A stretch of DNA of 64,000 nucleotides. Origin: Puia sp. (GTDB lineage Bacteria > Bacteroidota > Bacteroidia > Chitinophagales > Chitinophagaceae). Every line of letters starts with the position of its first letter. Within the stretch, counting starts at the first letter, position 1. Of this stretch, positions 8,176 through 17,709 are shown in pieces. The position numbers and the translations under genes are program-made. The stretch is from positions 124,001-188,000 of the forward strand of contig JARLGZ010000076.1 in assembly GCA_031292515.1 (NCBI GenBank). Reading direction: 5' to 3'. Below the pieces are notes generated by a model that saw only the letters and a program-made list of their open reading frames with translations, searched no databases and was not told the DNA's origin.

Positions 8176-9594
8176 TTATTTAGCAAGGTCAGCCAGGGCC
8201 CAGTCATCGGTCCGGAAGGGCGCCAGGGGGAGACCTTCCCTGCCAAATACGTTTCCGATTCCCGCATTGCTGAACTGGTAGCGGACGGCCACGGGATCCT
8301 TCACCTGCGGCGACCGAACGATCCAATGACCGTTTTCCCATTTTGCATCGGCCGGATAAAATTGCTGGTCCGCACCGGCCACAAACAGCGTCTTCACATG
8401 CGGGCCTTTTACGATCAGGCCCTGCGGGGCGTTTTCGAGTTGGATCGCTATTTTATCCCCGCGGACTTCCATGCTTTTAAAAGACGGACTCCTATAGACG
8501 ATCCCATCTTTATGATAGGTCTCCGCCAGCGCCCAGCCGGCGAGGCGCAGGCCTACATCGTGTTTGTCTTTCGGGTGTATATCGGTGGTATCGCTCACGA
8601 GGTCGCTGATCACGACCATGCCGGTCCCGGGAAGGAGCTTCATCGTCAGGGCCTGTTGTTCGCGGAGCAGGCTGCCTTCGCCGGGCCTGTCATAAGTAAA
8701 AGGGGCGATCTGTACATAATAAAAAGAGAGCTCTTTATTCCAGGCTCTCCTCCACGAAGCGATCATCGTCGAAAAAAGGCGGCTATAGGTCTCCGGGGCT
8801 ATCGTATTGCTTTCGCCCTGGTACCAGATGGCCCCTTTTATATTGTAGGGGACGACCGGTGCGATCATCCCGTTGTAACACAGGCCGGGCGTATAGGGCC
8901 AGCCGTCGGTGACTTCGAGGCGTTTTGCCGATTCCGCCAACGCGGCGTCTTCGTTTACGAGTGCGGCCGGCGTCCATACTTCTGCCGGGGTGCCCCCCCA
9001 TGCGGATTCTATCAGCCCGATCGGAACATGGAGCTCCTGGTTCAGTTTGCGACCGAAAAAATAGGCGGCGGCGCTAAAAGATTTCAAGGTGTTCGAATCA
9101 CAGGCGGTCCATTCCCCGCTACAGCCCTCCTGGGGCCACGCTGCCGTCGTGCGGGGTATCCGGAAAAAATGAATGTCATTGGTGGCGCAGGCGGCCAGTT
9201 CGTCCCGGATATCCGGCAGTCTCCGGGGTCCGCTCATCTCCATATTGGATTGCCCGGAGCAGATCCAGACCTCCCCGATCATGAGGTTCTGCAGGATGAT
9301 CGTATTACGGCCTTTCAGGGTGAGGGTATAGGGCCCCCCGGCCGCGGGTGTGGGGATCGGGACCATCCATTTGGCATCGCGTGTCCCGATCGCCGAGTCC
9401 GTCCTGTTATTCCAGGAAGCAGTGATATAGATCTTTTCATTGGGTTCGCACCAGCCCCAGAGTTTGCAGTCCGATTGCTGCTGCAGGACCATATTGCTGC
9501 CGATGACGGAGGGCAAGCGGATATCCGCGAAAACGGAAAGGTGAAAAGAGAGCGTGGTGAGGATGAGAAAAAGAAACGGACAGGCTTTTTTCAT
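8176..9594 (-). CDS. Secreted sialate O-acetylesterase-like SGNH hydrolase
   Basis: A 472-residue secreted esterase. I place the start at 9594, not at the longer in-frame ATG (9669), because MKKACPFLFLILTTLSFHLSVFA is a clean signal peptide. The mature protein begins with the IRLPSVIGSNMVLQ segment typical of this family. The SGNH blocks are visible: GEVWICSGQSNMEMSGP with the nucleophilic Ser, GAIWYQGESN, and DIHPKDKHDVG holding the catalytic Asp-His. Members remove acetyl groups from sialic acids or from plant polysaccharides. With GH127, GH51 and DUF5060 enzymes in the same window a plant-glycan role is plausible (inference). Stands between a permease and a T9SS protein, all on the reverse strand. 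Confidence 0.87.
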   Translation of the reverse strand: MKKACPFLFLILTTLSFHLSVFADIRLPSVIGSNMVLQQQSDCKLWGWCEPNEKIYITASWNNRTDSAIGTRDAKWMVPIPTPAAGGPYTLTLKGRNTIILQNLMIGEVWICSGQSNMEMSGPRRLPDIRDELAACATNDIHFFRIPRTTAAWPQEGCSGEWTACDSNTLKSFSAAAYFFGRKLNQELHVPIGLIESAWGGTPAEVWTPAALVNEDAALAESAKRLEVTDGWPYTPGLCYNGMIAPVVPYNIKGAIWYQGESNTIAPETYSRLFSTMIASWRRAWNKELSFYYVQIAPFTYDRPGEGSLLREQQALTMKLLPGTGMVVISDLVSDTTDIHPKDKHDVGLRLAGWALAETYHKDGIVYRSPSFKSMEVRGDKIAIQLENAPQGLIVKGPHVKTLFVAGADQQFYPADAKWENGHWIVRSPQVKDPVAVRYQFSNAGIGNVFGREGLPLAPFRTDDWALADLAK

Positions 9595-9973
9595 TTCGGG
9601 CGATTTAAAAAAGTTTCGGATAAATGTCGTGAAAAATCCTGGTGTGGAAAGGGGTATCGCCATTTTCATGGTCCCCGGGATTGAGGGGCCGGCCGGCGGA
9701 GCTTATTCTCCGCGTGGAGGAGACGGGAAGGCCTCGTTGTCCAAGTGACTGTGAAAAACGAGGATGAGCGGGTATGGAAACGAAACGGGAGGATTGGCAA
9801 CCAGATCAGCAGGCAGGATGAGACGAAACAAAGCCAGCAAAGGGCAAGCATGTGGCCGTCATCGCCTTGTACGCGAAGAAAGATCGGCCGGGAGGGGGGC
9901 TCGCCGGAGGGCATGAGTATGCGTAAAACGCATAAGGGCGCATGTATTATTTTTCGTATATATTATTTATCGA
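9595..9973. other. Intergenic region with a small hairpin
   Basis: No supported gene. ATGCGT (9919-9924) and ACGCAT (9928-9933) form a six-base stem with a three-base loop, 40-55 bp past the end of the T9SS gene. It lacks a T-run on either strand, so a terminator is only possible. Reading frames of 79-82 codons here have no coding signature. Confidence 0.4.
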
Positions 9974-12900
9974 TCAGTGTTTGAGGATCTCACGGGTATA
10001 TCTTGTGCCCCCGGCCCTGATTTCGACCAGGTAGATGCCTGCCGGAAGATCTTTGACCGGAATGCTGACCAACGTGCCCGTGCTCACCGTGATGCTGCGG
10101 ACGATCTGGCCGCCGATGGCGATCATCCGGATGACAAAGGGCGCCGGCAGGTTTTCCGTACTGACCTGCAACAAGTCCGTCACCGGATTTGGGTAGAGGC
10201 TCAGACCGGGGGACTGGCCCGCATCGAAATCCAGGGTGCGGACATCCGAATAATGGGTATCTCCATCCGCGTCCGTTATTCTCAGGCGATAGCTGTTCAA
10301 ACCTGGGGCGGGGGTATTGTCCCTAAACGAATATTGCGCAGTCAGGCCGGCTGAGGAGTCGGCGGCCACCTCCCCGATCGGTAAGAAAGCCTGGCCCGGG
10401 CTCTGACGTTCGATCTCAAAATAGCCGCCGGTCCGGTCCTGTGAACTGCTCCACTGCAGGAGGCCGCTGCTTCCCTGTTTGGCAGCGGTAAAAGACACGA
10501 GGAGGATCGGAAGGGTATTGGAGGTGCTCCAGACCAGCGTATAGTAGCCGTTGGCGAGGTTTGCGGCCTTGACGGTAAAGCCGACATTGCTGGCGGATAA
10601 GGCGGTGGCCGTGGTCTTCACCAGGGCGGTGGTACCCGTTGCAAAGGTCCCGTCGGTTGCGTTATACAGTAAGCCATAAATATAAGTAGTGGAAGGGAGG
10701 CTGGAGAAATTATAGTCGCTGAAATTGAAGTTCAGGGTAACGACGCCGGTTGCAAGCCCTCCCGTCTTTTGCAGATACCAGGAGCGGTTCCACAGGTTCA
10801 GGCTGCCGGTTCCGCCGGTACTGATCGCCGGTGTCGCCGGATTTGTAATAATCGTGGCGGCTTGCCCGTTATGAGCGGCCATGACATATCCGGCTACGTT
10901 CAGAAAATCGGAGGCCCCGGTCCCGCTGCTGAGACCCAGTCCATCCGTGGATCCGTTGGAAGCGGCTACGGGATTCGCAAGAAAGTTATCGGTGCTGCTG
11001 GTATAGCCAATGCCAACCAGGTTCTTGTTATAGGTGGATGCGGTCGGAGGCGTGAAGACGGTATATCCCACGGCGGGGAGCAGCGAGCCCAGGCCCCATT
11101 TGGCTGCGTTATAATTTTCGAGTATGTGTCGCTGGGTCGTATTCAGGGTCGTATTATAGGCCAGTAATTCGTAGACATCATCGGTCCCGTTCATGCCTCT
11201 CGAGGTGAAGGTGGAATTGACGGAATAGTTCGCGTTGGTTGGGGCGGCAGCAGCGGACACGAGGATCTGGTTGGAATTGCTGCCGTTCAGCGTCTGCACT
11301 CCGTTCAGCCATTGCGTGGAGGTGGCGCCGGTATTGTATACCCAGTCGTTACCGTTCGGACCATCGGTATAAGAGCTGGTGGCTCCCCCGCCGCGGATGC
11401 TGAAATCCGTATTGGCGGGCGAGGCGAACAGGGTCTGGTAATGCCCGGCTCCGGGCATATTCCTCGTGGATACGATGGTCTGATAGGCGCCCGAGGGGCC
11501 TGCCAGGTATTCATTTGTCGTCTGGAACTGCAAGGCTGCATTGCCGTTCAGCTGCCCGGTCTCATAGAGGGGTTGGGCGCCGCCCATGGTCTGCACGGCA
11601 TTGTTGCTATTGCCGCTCTTATCCATCCAGGTGGCTGCAAAATCCCCGTTGGCCGCCGGCGACCCGGAAGGGTTCAGCACGGATGCGCCATCTGCGCCAT
11701 CTAACCACAGCTTCAGGTTCGTATTCCCCAATCCGCCGGGGAAATAGTGTGAGTTGATTACATTGACCGCCTGGGTGACTGTCGTCGCGCATCCCCCGCC
11801 GCCGGTCACTGTGTAAGAGACGGTGGTACTTCCATAGGCGATACCCGTGACGGCTCCGCTACCGTTTACGGTCGCTACGGAGGTCGCGCTGCTGCTCCAG
11901 ACACCGCCTGTAGTGGCATCGGTCAGGGTGGCGGTGGCGCCCGGCGTCAGGGAGGCGGTCCCTGTAATCGCCGCCACGGCAGGATTGGCATTTACGGTCA
12001 GGCTGGCGGGGCCCACGGTTGCCGGCAACCCCACGGACGGGGTCAGCACGCACTGATAAGTATACCCGCTCATACCGGCCGTAACGCCCGTTATAGAAAG
12101 GACGGCGGTGGTGGCTCCTCCGTATACGGCGCCTCCCGGATCCGTCGCCGGCACATTGGCAAACCCGGATCCTTTATTGACCTGCCATTGATACGTGAAC
12201 CCGGTGGCCGTCAGTGCCGCGTAGGAGACATTCCCTCCCGCACAAAGCGAGTTGGAACCCGGGGTGATTAATTTCGTCGTGGGAGAAGTCCATAAAATCG
12301 TATAGTAGCCGGTGGCGAGCGAAGAGGCCTTCACCGTAAAAGCGACGTTGCTGCCTGATGCGGAACTGCTGACGGCGATCACCGAATTAGTACCTGTGGC
12401 AAAGCTGCCGTCGGTCGCGTTGTATAACAGATAGTAGTTGCTGCTGCCCCCCGGGAGGGAACCGCCATTGTAACTATTGAAATTAAAATTCAAGGTGATA
12501 TTTCCGCTGCCGTTGCCCCCGACCGTTTGTACATCCCAGGACCGGTTCCACCTGTTCAACCCGGTGCCGATGCCGCTGATCGTGACATTTGTCAGGGACG
12601 TGTTCGCCTGTCCGTTGTGGGCGGCCATCGCGAAACCATAGGTATTGAGAAAGTCGGTGGCTCCCGAACCGCTGCTGAAGCCCAGTCCGTCGATGGAAGC
12701 GGCTGCATTCGCCAGGAAATTGTCCGTGCTGCTTGTATATCCGATGCCGACCAGGTTCTTATAGTAACTCGTCAAAGAAGGCGGATTAAAAACGGGGTAG
12801 GCGCTGGTGGGAAGGAGGGATTCCAATCCCCATTTCACTGCCTCGTAGTTCTCGAGTATCTCCCTTTGCGTGACCGAGAGTGTGGCGCTATAGCTCAATA

Positions 12901-13633
12901 GTTCGTAGACCGGGTCATTGGTGTTCATCGCCCTGGTATTCCCGAATACCGTAGAATTGATGGAATAAGTCGAGCCTGTGGCGGCGGCGGCCGAGGATAC
13001 AAGGATCTGGTTTGTATTGCTCCCGTTCAGGGTCTGTACGCCATTCAGCCACTGTGTGGGCGTCGTACCGGTATTATAACACCAGTCCTGCGCGTTTGGC
13101 CCATCCGTATAGCCGCTGCTGGCGCCGCCGCCGCGGATGCTGAAATCCGTATTGGCGGGCGAAGCAAACAGGGTCTGATAATGGCCCGTACCCGGCATGC
13201 TCCGGACCGATACGATGGTCTGGTAGGCGGCCGAGGGACCGGTCAGGTATTCGTTGGCGTTCTGGAAGAGGACCCCCGCATAGCCATTCAGGGAAGCGGA
13301 TTGCTGTATCGGTTGTGCGCCGGCGGTAGCTTGTACGGCATGGTTGTTATTGCTGCTCTTATCCATCCATTTGGCTATAAAATTGCCATTGCCTGCCTGG
13401 GTGCCTCCCGTATTCAATAAGGTGGTCTGATCGGCGCCGTCCAGCCAAAGCTTCAGGCTGCCGTTTCCCAGCCCGCCGGGATAATAGGATTGAGCCCGTG
13501 TTTGCAATGAAAGACCAGCGCCGAGGATAAAAAGCGCGCTGAACCGTGCCCGGGATAAGGAAAAGGCCCGCGAAGCGACAACAGCCCACTGGCGGAAAGC
13601 AGTCAATAACGAAACCTGGTAAAGAAAATTCAT
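9974..13633 (-). CDS. Giant duplicated secreted protein with type IX secretion sorting domain
   Basis: A 1219-residue protein with a signal peptide ending near TRAQS (residue 49). Two long repeats follow (about 50-450 and 625-1035), each opening with a YYPGGLGN...LKLWLDGAD block and a LamG/concanavalin-like fold region (WMDKSSNNNHAVQ, NLVGIGYTSSTDNFLAN). Between them lie Ig/BIG2-like segments (SSSATSVATVNGSGAVTG). The C-terminal part has the FEIERQSPGQAFLPIGEV domain often seen just before sorting signals, then LYPNPVTDLLQVST...GIYLVEIRAGG...REILKH, a type A T9SS sorting domain. The protein is therefore expected on the cell surface or outside the cell, probably in adhesion or glycan binding. 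No catalytic motif seen. No T9SS machinery genes lie in the window. Confidence 0.85.
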   Translation of the reverse strand: MNFLYQVSLLTAFRQWAVVASRAFSLSRARFSALFILGAGLSLQTRAQSYYPGGLGNGSLKLWLDGADQTTLLNTGGTQAGNGNFIAKWMDKSSNNNHAVQATAGAQPIQQSASLNGYAGVLFQNANEYLTGPSAAYQTIVSVRSMPGTGHYQTLFASPANTDFSIRGGGASSGYTDGPNAQDWCYNTGTTPTQWLNGVQTLNGSNTNQILVSSAAAATGSTYSINSTVFGNTRAMNTNDPVYELLSYSATLSVTQREILENYEAVKWGLESLLPTSAYPVFNPPSLTSYYKNLVGIGYTSSTDNFLANAAASIDGLGFSSGSGATDFLNTYGFAMAAHNGQANTSLTNVTISGIGTGLNRWNRSWDVQTVGGNGSGNITLNFNFNSYNGGSLPGGSSNYYLLYNATDGSFATGTNSVIAVSSSASGSNVAFTVKASSLATGYYTILWTSPTTKLITPGSNSLCAGGNVSYAALTATGFTYQWQVNKGSGFANVPATDPGGAVYGGATTAVLSITGVTAGMSGYTYQCVLTPSVGLPATVGPASLTVNANPAVAAITGTASLTPGATATLTDATTGGVWSSSATSVATVNGSGAVTGIAYGSTTVSYTVTGGGGCATTVTQAVNVINSHYFPGGLGNTNLKLWLDGADGASVLNPSGSPAANGDFAATWMDKSGNSNNAVQTMGGAQPLYETGQLNGNAALQFQTTNEYLAGPSGAYQTIVSTRNMPGAGHYQTLFASPANTDFSIRGGGATSSYTDGPNGNDWVYNTGATSTQWLNGVQTLNGSNSNQILVSAAAAPTNANYSVNSTFTSRGMNGTDDVYELLAYNTTLNTTQRHILENYNAAKWGLGSLLPAVGYTVFTPPTASTYNKNLVGIGYTSSTDNFLANPVAASNGSTDGLGLSSGTGASDFLNVAGYVMAAHNGQAATIITNPATPAISTGGTGSLNLWNRSWYLQKTGGLATGVVTLNFNFSDYNFSSLPSTTYIYGLLYNATDGTFATGTTALVKTTATALSASNVGFTVKAANLANGYYTLVWSTSNTLPILLVSFTAAKQGSSGLLQWSSSQDRTGGYFEIERQSPGQAFLPIGEVAADSSAGLTAQYSFRDNTPAPGLNSYRLRITDADGDTHYSDVRTLDFDAGQSPGLSLYPNPVTDLLQVSTENLPAPFVIRMIAIGGQIVRSITVSTGTLVSIPVKDLPAGIYLVEIRAGGTRYTREILKH
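10520..13486 (-). repeat. Two about 1.2-kb coding repeats inside the T9SS protein gene
   Basis: Copy 1 covers about 12290-13486, copy 2 about 10520-11752. They are recognisable at DNA level, for example an almost identical block at 11391-11449 and 13131-13189, about 1740 bp apart. The spacer encodes the Ig-like part. Boundaries are approximate. Confidence 0.75.
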
Positions 13634-13970
13634 GGATGGATTTTAGGATTTGGATTGCATGACAACTATCCGTCATAATCAAAATAATTGCCAATTCCAA
13701 ATAACTGAAAATCAACAGGTTAGTTCTGTGATTTTCAGGCTTCATTCCCATAATCGGAAAAGAGGTGCAAAAATGGGACGGGTTTCGAAAACAGGAAGGA
13801 GTCGCCGGGTGGGAAGAGGGCCGGACGGGGGTGCCGGATGGGAGGGTGTTCCCTGATGGAAGGTCTACCCGGCGAGGAAGGAAGGGTCTACCGGTGAGGA
13901 GGAAGAGACTACGGGCAGGCAGGGCGGTCTTTGAAGGCGAAGATTGCGGAAAGCAAGAGGGGGTGATGGG
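13634..13970. other. Intergenic region upstream of the T9SS gene
   Basis: No gene supported. The part near 13634-13760 is AT-rich and probably holds the promoter of the T9SS gene, but no exact TAnnTTTG is seen on the reverse strand. The stretch 13780-13960 is GGA-rich with a diverged direct repeat (GAAGGTCTACCCG near 13860, GAAGGGTCTACCGG near 13884). Confidence 0.4.
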
Positions 13971-14050
13971 CACCATGAGAAGCGTATGGGTACCATGAGG
14001 AGCGTGTGAGCGCTATGAGGAGTGTATGAGCGCTATGAGGAGCGTACGAT
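13971..14050. repeat. Four 20-bp tandem repeats spanning the histidine kinase stop codon
   Basis: Units begin at 13971, 13991, 14011 and 14031; the consensus is close to CGCTATGAGGAGTGTATGAG. The unit at 14031-14050 contains the kinase stop codon (14033-14035) and last codons, and the other three lie downstream, so the array looks like slippage copies of the gene's own 3' end. Confidence 0.85.
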
Positions 14051-15067
14051 GGTCACTGAGATTGTCGTGCCCTTCCCGATGCCGCTGCGGATCGTCAACT
14101 GCCCGTTTATAGAAGCGGCGCGTTCGCGCATCCTGATAAACCCGGGTTGGGTATTTTGGCGATTGGCATCGAAGCCTTTCCCGTCGTCGACGATCGTGAG
14201 GCGGATCTGTCCGTCCGTGTCTTCGATGGTGATCTTCACCTGGCCGGCCTGTGCGTGATAGAGGATATTCATCAGGGCCTCCTGGCAGATCCTGAATAAG
14301 TCGATCCGGACTTCTTCGGTCAGCCCCTGCTCGTCACAGGAACTTTCAAAGTTGCAGGGGATGCCATTCAGCAGGGAGAATTCCCTGCAGTGTCTTTCGA
14401 GGGTGGCGTTCAACCCAAGGTGCCCGATCATATTCGGGCTAATGGAAAAGGAGATCCTCCTGATCGTCTTCATGAGCAGTTTGGAGATTCCCAGGGCATG
14501 CTCCATCCTGCTTTTCGAAGAGGGCTCCCAAGCCTGTCCGTTGCTGCCGAGCCATTCGAGGTCCCTCTGCAAAACGGCAGCCAGTTGGGACAGTTCCTCG
14601 TGTAACTCGTTTGCGAGGTATTTCCGGTCCTCCTCCATGCTGCTTTTGAAATGAGCCGTCAGTCCTTTGAATTTCCTGTATTTGTTTTCGATCTCTATTT
14701 CTATTTCCTTTCTTTCCGTTATATTTTTTGCGATGGCGAATACGATCTCTCTGTCGGAGAAGTAGATGGAAGTCCATTCGAGCCAAAGGATGGCGCCGGT
14801 CTTTGTGATGTAACGGTTTTGAAAATTCACGAGGGCCTTGCCGTTCAGCAATTCCTTTCTCTTCTGCCGGGTAAGGGGTTTGTCTTCCGGATGGATAAAC
14901 GACGAGATGGGGCGGGACATGAGTTCTTCGCTGGTATATCCGAGTTTGTCCAGGACGGCCGGGTTCACTTTTCTAAAGAAGCCGTCCTTCCCGGCTATAC
15001 ATACCAGATCCGGGGTCATTTCAAAAAAAGCGGATTCCTTAAATTCCAAATCTGTTGGGTTGTCCAT
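14033..15067 (-). CDS. PAS-domain sensor histidine kinase (HisKA_3 type)
   Basis: A 344-residue soluble two-component sensor. A PAS fold covers about residues 8-118 (FFEMTPDLVCIAGKDGFF..., ending ITERKEIE, a PAC-type end). A short coiled linker leads to the HisKA_3 dimerisation helix with the phospho-acceptor His156 in LANELHEELSQ. The HATPase part shows the N-box region CQEALMNILYHA, the DDGKGFD loop, GFIRMRERA and GIGKGTTISV. No membrane segment, so it senses a cytoplasmic cue. This family usually works with NarL/LuxR-type regulators, but no response regulator is adjacent, making it an orphan here. The gene ends inside a 20-bp tandem repeat array. Confidence 0.9.
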   Translation of the reverse strand: MDNPTDLEFKESAFFEMTPDLVCIAGKDGFFRKVNPAVLDKLGYTSEELMSRPISSFIHPEDKPLTRQKRKELLNGKALVNFQNRYITKTGAILWLEWTSIYFSDREIVFAIAKNITERKEIEIEIENKYRKFKGLTAHFKSSMEEDRKYLANELHEELSQLAAVLQRDLEWLGSNGQAWEPSSKSRMEHALGISKLLMKTIRRISFSISPNMIGHLGLNATLERHCREFSLLNGIPCNFESSCDEQGLTEEVRIDLFRICQEALMNILYHAQAGQVKITIEDTDGQIRLTIVDDGKGFDANRQNTQPGFIRMRERAASINGQLTIRSGIGKGTTISVTIVRSS

Positions 15068-15102
15068 ACTTCACAACATTTATTCACGGGGTCTCTGGCT
15101 GG

Positions 15103-15110
15103 CAAAGTTA
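15103..15110 (-). promoter_or_regulatory. Putative -7 element for the histidine kinase gene
   Basis: The reverse strand reads TAACTTTG, an exact TAnnTTTG match, 36 bases before the start codon at 15067. No standard -33 TTG found. Confidence 0.5.
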
Positions 15111-15210
15111 AGGATAAGGGTCAGGGTCAGGATGTCGTTAAGGTACATATTTTGCGAAGATAATGGTCCGGGTGGCTGGTGTTCCGGAGGATAATATTTT
15201 TCAAGGTTAT

Positions 15211-15232
15211 TAAAAAAGCGCCCGGGGGCGCT
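15211..15232 (-). terminator. Rho-independent terminator of the FtsX permease gene
   Basis: On the reverse strand AGCGCC-CCCG-GGCGCT forms a tight stem-loop (15217-15232) followed by six T (15216-15211), about 40 bp after the permease stop at 15273. It also isolates this gene from the histidine kinase downstream. Confidence 0.85.
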
Positions 15233-15272
15233 CAATTATATTTTTTTATTATATGACAAAAGGCAAGAACGA

Positions 15273-17684
15273 TCATTCGCTCCGCAACGACTTTACCGGG
15301 TTGCTGATGGCTGCTTTGATCGCCTGGAAGCTGACCGTCACCAGCGCGATGAATAACACGATGATCCCGGCGGAGGCAAACATCCATGCGCTCATCGGGA
15401 TGCGGTAAGGATAGTTCTCCAACCATTTGTCTGCGGCTATCCAGGAAAGCGGGATCGCGATGAGCAAGGCGATCCCCACCAGTTTCAGGAAGTCGGCCGA
15501 CAAGGTAGCGACCACTCCGCTGACGGAAGCACCCAGCACTTTCCGGATGCCTATCTCTTTGGCCCTTTTCTCGGTTGACAAGACGGAGAGGCCGAACAGG
15601 CCGATACAGGAGATGAAGATCGTCAGCAGGGCACCGAATAAAACCATGTCCTTCCATTTTCTCTCGGCATCATAGCTTCTCGCGTTTGCCTGGTCTTTGA
15701 AGTCGTAGGAATAGGGCACTAGCGGGAATAGCTGTTTGAATGTGCTCTCAATATAGGTCAGGCTCTTCGATTCGCTATGCGGGGCGATCTTTATATAGAA
15801 CATGCCGAAGCCATTGCCGGCGCTCATCCTGAACAACTGGGGGGCGATCTTCTCCGTCAATGCCTTATAGTGATGATCTTTCACGACGCCCACGACGTTG
15901 TATTGTCCTTCGGGTTCGTAGATATGTATCCGTTGGCCGATCGGGTCTTTCCAGCCGGCTTCTTTTACAAAGGTCTCGTTCACCAGGACTCCGTTCGTGG
16001 AATCGGCGGGGAATTCCGGTGAAAAATTCCGGCCTTCCACGACAGGGATTTTCAGGAGGGGAAGATAGGACGGGTCGATGGTCTCGTAGGCGATATTGAT
16101 CTGTTTACCTGCCTCTGGTTTGCCGGTCTGCTCGTTGATCCTTACCGTTGTGCCGGAGGTGCCGGGATTTTTTGGGGCCACTCCCAGGATTGCCGGGTTC
16201 TTGAGTAACGCTTCTTTGAATGATTCCACTTCCCGGTTACTCATCCCCGGGTTTCCTACCATGACGAGGTCGCTGTCGTCATACCCCAGTTTTTGAGAAG
16301 ACAGGTAGTTTAGCTGAAGGAAAAGCGTCAGGGTCGCCACGATCAGGAAGGAGGCGAGTACAAACTGGAATATTACCAGGGATTTCTGGAGCCGGTTCCT
16401 GCCGCCTTGCATAAAGCGGCCGTAGAGTGTCTGGACCGGCTGATAGTTCGACAGGACCAGGGCGGGGTAAAAGCCCGCCAATAATCCGGTGACGGCAAAC
16501 AGAGCGATATAGCCTGCCACCAGTTTGCCATCCAGCAAATAGGAAAAGGCGAGGGCTTTGTCCGACAACCGGTTGAACAACGGCAACAGGGAGTAGGCGA
16601 TCAACAAGGCCAGTATAAAAGCCGCGAGGCAGAGCAGCAGGGATTCACCCAGGAACTGCAGGATCAGTTGATTTTTTCCACCGCCGATCACTTTCCGGAT
16701 GCCGATCTCTTTGGCCCTTTTCAAGGAGCGGGCGACCGTGAGGTTGACGAAGTTGATACAGGCGATGAGCAGGATGAAGAGGGCGATGCCGGACAATACA
16801 TAGGAGAAGATGGGATCGCTGCCATCCGAGAGGCCTTCATTGGCGCCGGCTTGCTTGCTCAGGTGGATGTCGGTAAGGGGTTGCAAGAAGTAAGACAGGC
16901 CAAAGCTCTTCAGGTTGTATTTCTCTTTGATCGATTTGATAGTTTCCCTTGCATCCGTTTCGAACACATGTTGCATTTTGGCATCGACCGTCTTTACATT
17001 CGCGTCCGGGCGGAGCACGACGAAAGTGTTCAGGAAAAACTGAAACCAGTTGTCGTTTTTATTCGCTTCTTCCGGCGCCATATTCAGCGGCAGGAGGGCC
17101 TGGAACTTGATGGAGGAATTCTGCGGGCAGTTCGCGGCCACCGCGGTGACGATATAGGGCACAAATGAATCGCCCTCTCTCAGCAACATCGTTTTACCGA
17201 CAGCCTCCGTGGTCCCGAACCGGGCTTTGGCCAGGTCTTCGGTGATGACGACGGAATGAGGTTCTTTTAGCCCGTCTTTGTTTCCACTCAGCAGCGGGAA
17301 ATTGAAGACAGAGAAGAAATTTGTATCGACCCGGCTCACGGGTAACGACTGTATATCCGTTCCTCTCCGGATTTCCACTCCTGATTCCTGGATGCGGACA
17401 AAAGCCTCTATTTCGGGGACACCGGCTTTGAAGCGAGGGCCCTGGAAATATCCGGAGTAGCCACCCTGTACTTTGTCTCCGTTCTCGCGGGTGATGTCAC
17501 GGTCGACGCGGTAAATCTGGCTGACATGGTGATGGAAGCGGTCATAGCTGACTTCGTCCCTGACGTACAGAAGGATCAGGATCGCGCAGGCCAGCCCCAG
17601 GCTGAGGCCGCCGATATTGATGAATGCATAGGTTTTGTTGCGGAGGAGGTTGCGGATGGCGGTCTTAAAATAATTTTTCAGCAT
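15273..17684 (-). CDS. FtsX-type ABC transporter permease (double MacB_PCD/FtsX)
   Basis: An 803-residue inner-membrane protein of the large Bacteroidota permease type. The N-terminus MLKNYFKTAIRNLLRNKTYAFIN with the first membrane helix (about 21-42) is the usual signature. A MacB-like periplasmic domain is followed by three helices with the KRAKEIGIRKVIGG motif, then a second periplasmic domain and a second FtsX helix set with EKRAKEIGIRKVLGAS. Both EIGIRKV(I/L)G couplings are intact. Such proteins act in MacB-like mechanotransmission or export of peptides and lipids together with a separate ATPase; none is adjacent. Substrate unknown. Divergent from a paralogue at 18434 across a 749-bp spacer. 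Confidence 0.9.
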   Translation of the reverse strand: MLKNYFKTAIRNLLRNKTYAFINIGGLSLGLACAILILLYVRDEVSYDRFHHHVSQIYRVDRDITRENGDKVQGGYSGYFQGPRFKAGVPEIEAFVRIQESGVEIRRGTDIQSLPVSRVDTNFFSVFNFPLLSGNKDGLKEPHSVVITEDLAKARFGTTEAVGKTMLLREGDSFVPYIVTAVAANCPQNSSIKFQALLPLNMAPEEANKNDNWFQFFLNTFVVLRPDANVKTVDAKMQHVFETDARETIKSIKEKYNLKSFGLSYFLQPLTDIHLSKQAGANEGLSDGSDPIFSYVLSGIALFILLIACINFVNLTVARSLKRAKEIGIRKVIGGGKNQLILQFLGESLLLCLAAFILALLIAYSLLPLFNRLSDKALAFSYLLDGKLVAGYIALFAVTGLLAGFYPALVLSNYQPVQTLYGRFMQGGRNRLQKSLVIFQFVLASFLIVATLTLFLQLNYLSSQKLGYDDSDLVMVGNPGMSNREVESFKEALLKNPAILGVAPKNPGTSGTTVRINEQTGKPEAGKQINIAYETIDPSYLPLLKIPVVEGRNFSPEFPADSTNGVLVNETFVKEAGWKDPIGQRIHIYEPEGQYNVVGVVKDHHYKALTEKIAPQLFRMSAGNGFGMFYIKIAPHSESKSLTYIESTFKQLFPLVPYSYDFKDQANARSYDAERKWKDMVLFGALLTIFISCIGLFGLSVLSTEKRAKEIGIRKVLGASVSGVVATLSADFLKLVGIALLIAIPLSWIAADKWLENYPYRIPMSAWMFASAGIIVLFIALVTVSFQAIKAAISNPVKSLRSE

Positions 17685-17709
17685 AAGCGTCTTTTCCCGG
17701 AGGGTGTTT

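Noticed and set aside
9666-9984. Two overlapping 79-82-codon frames near 9.7-9.9 kb
   Set aside because: Opposite strands of the same GC-rich spacer, with no motif, start signal or composition that favours either.
13971-14050. CRISPR-like array
   Set aside because: Repeats are directly adjacent without spacers and diverge stepwise, so this is a simple tandem array.
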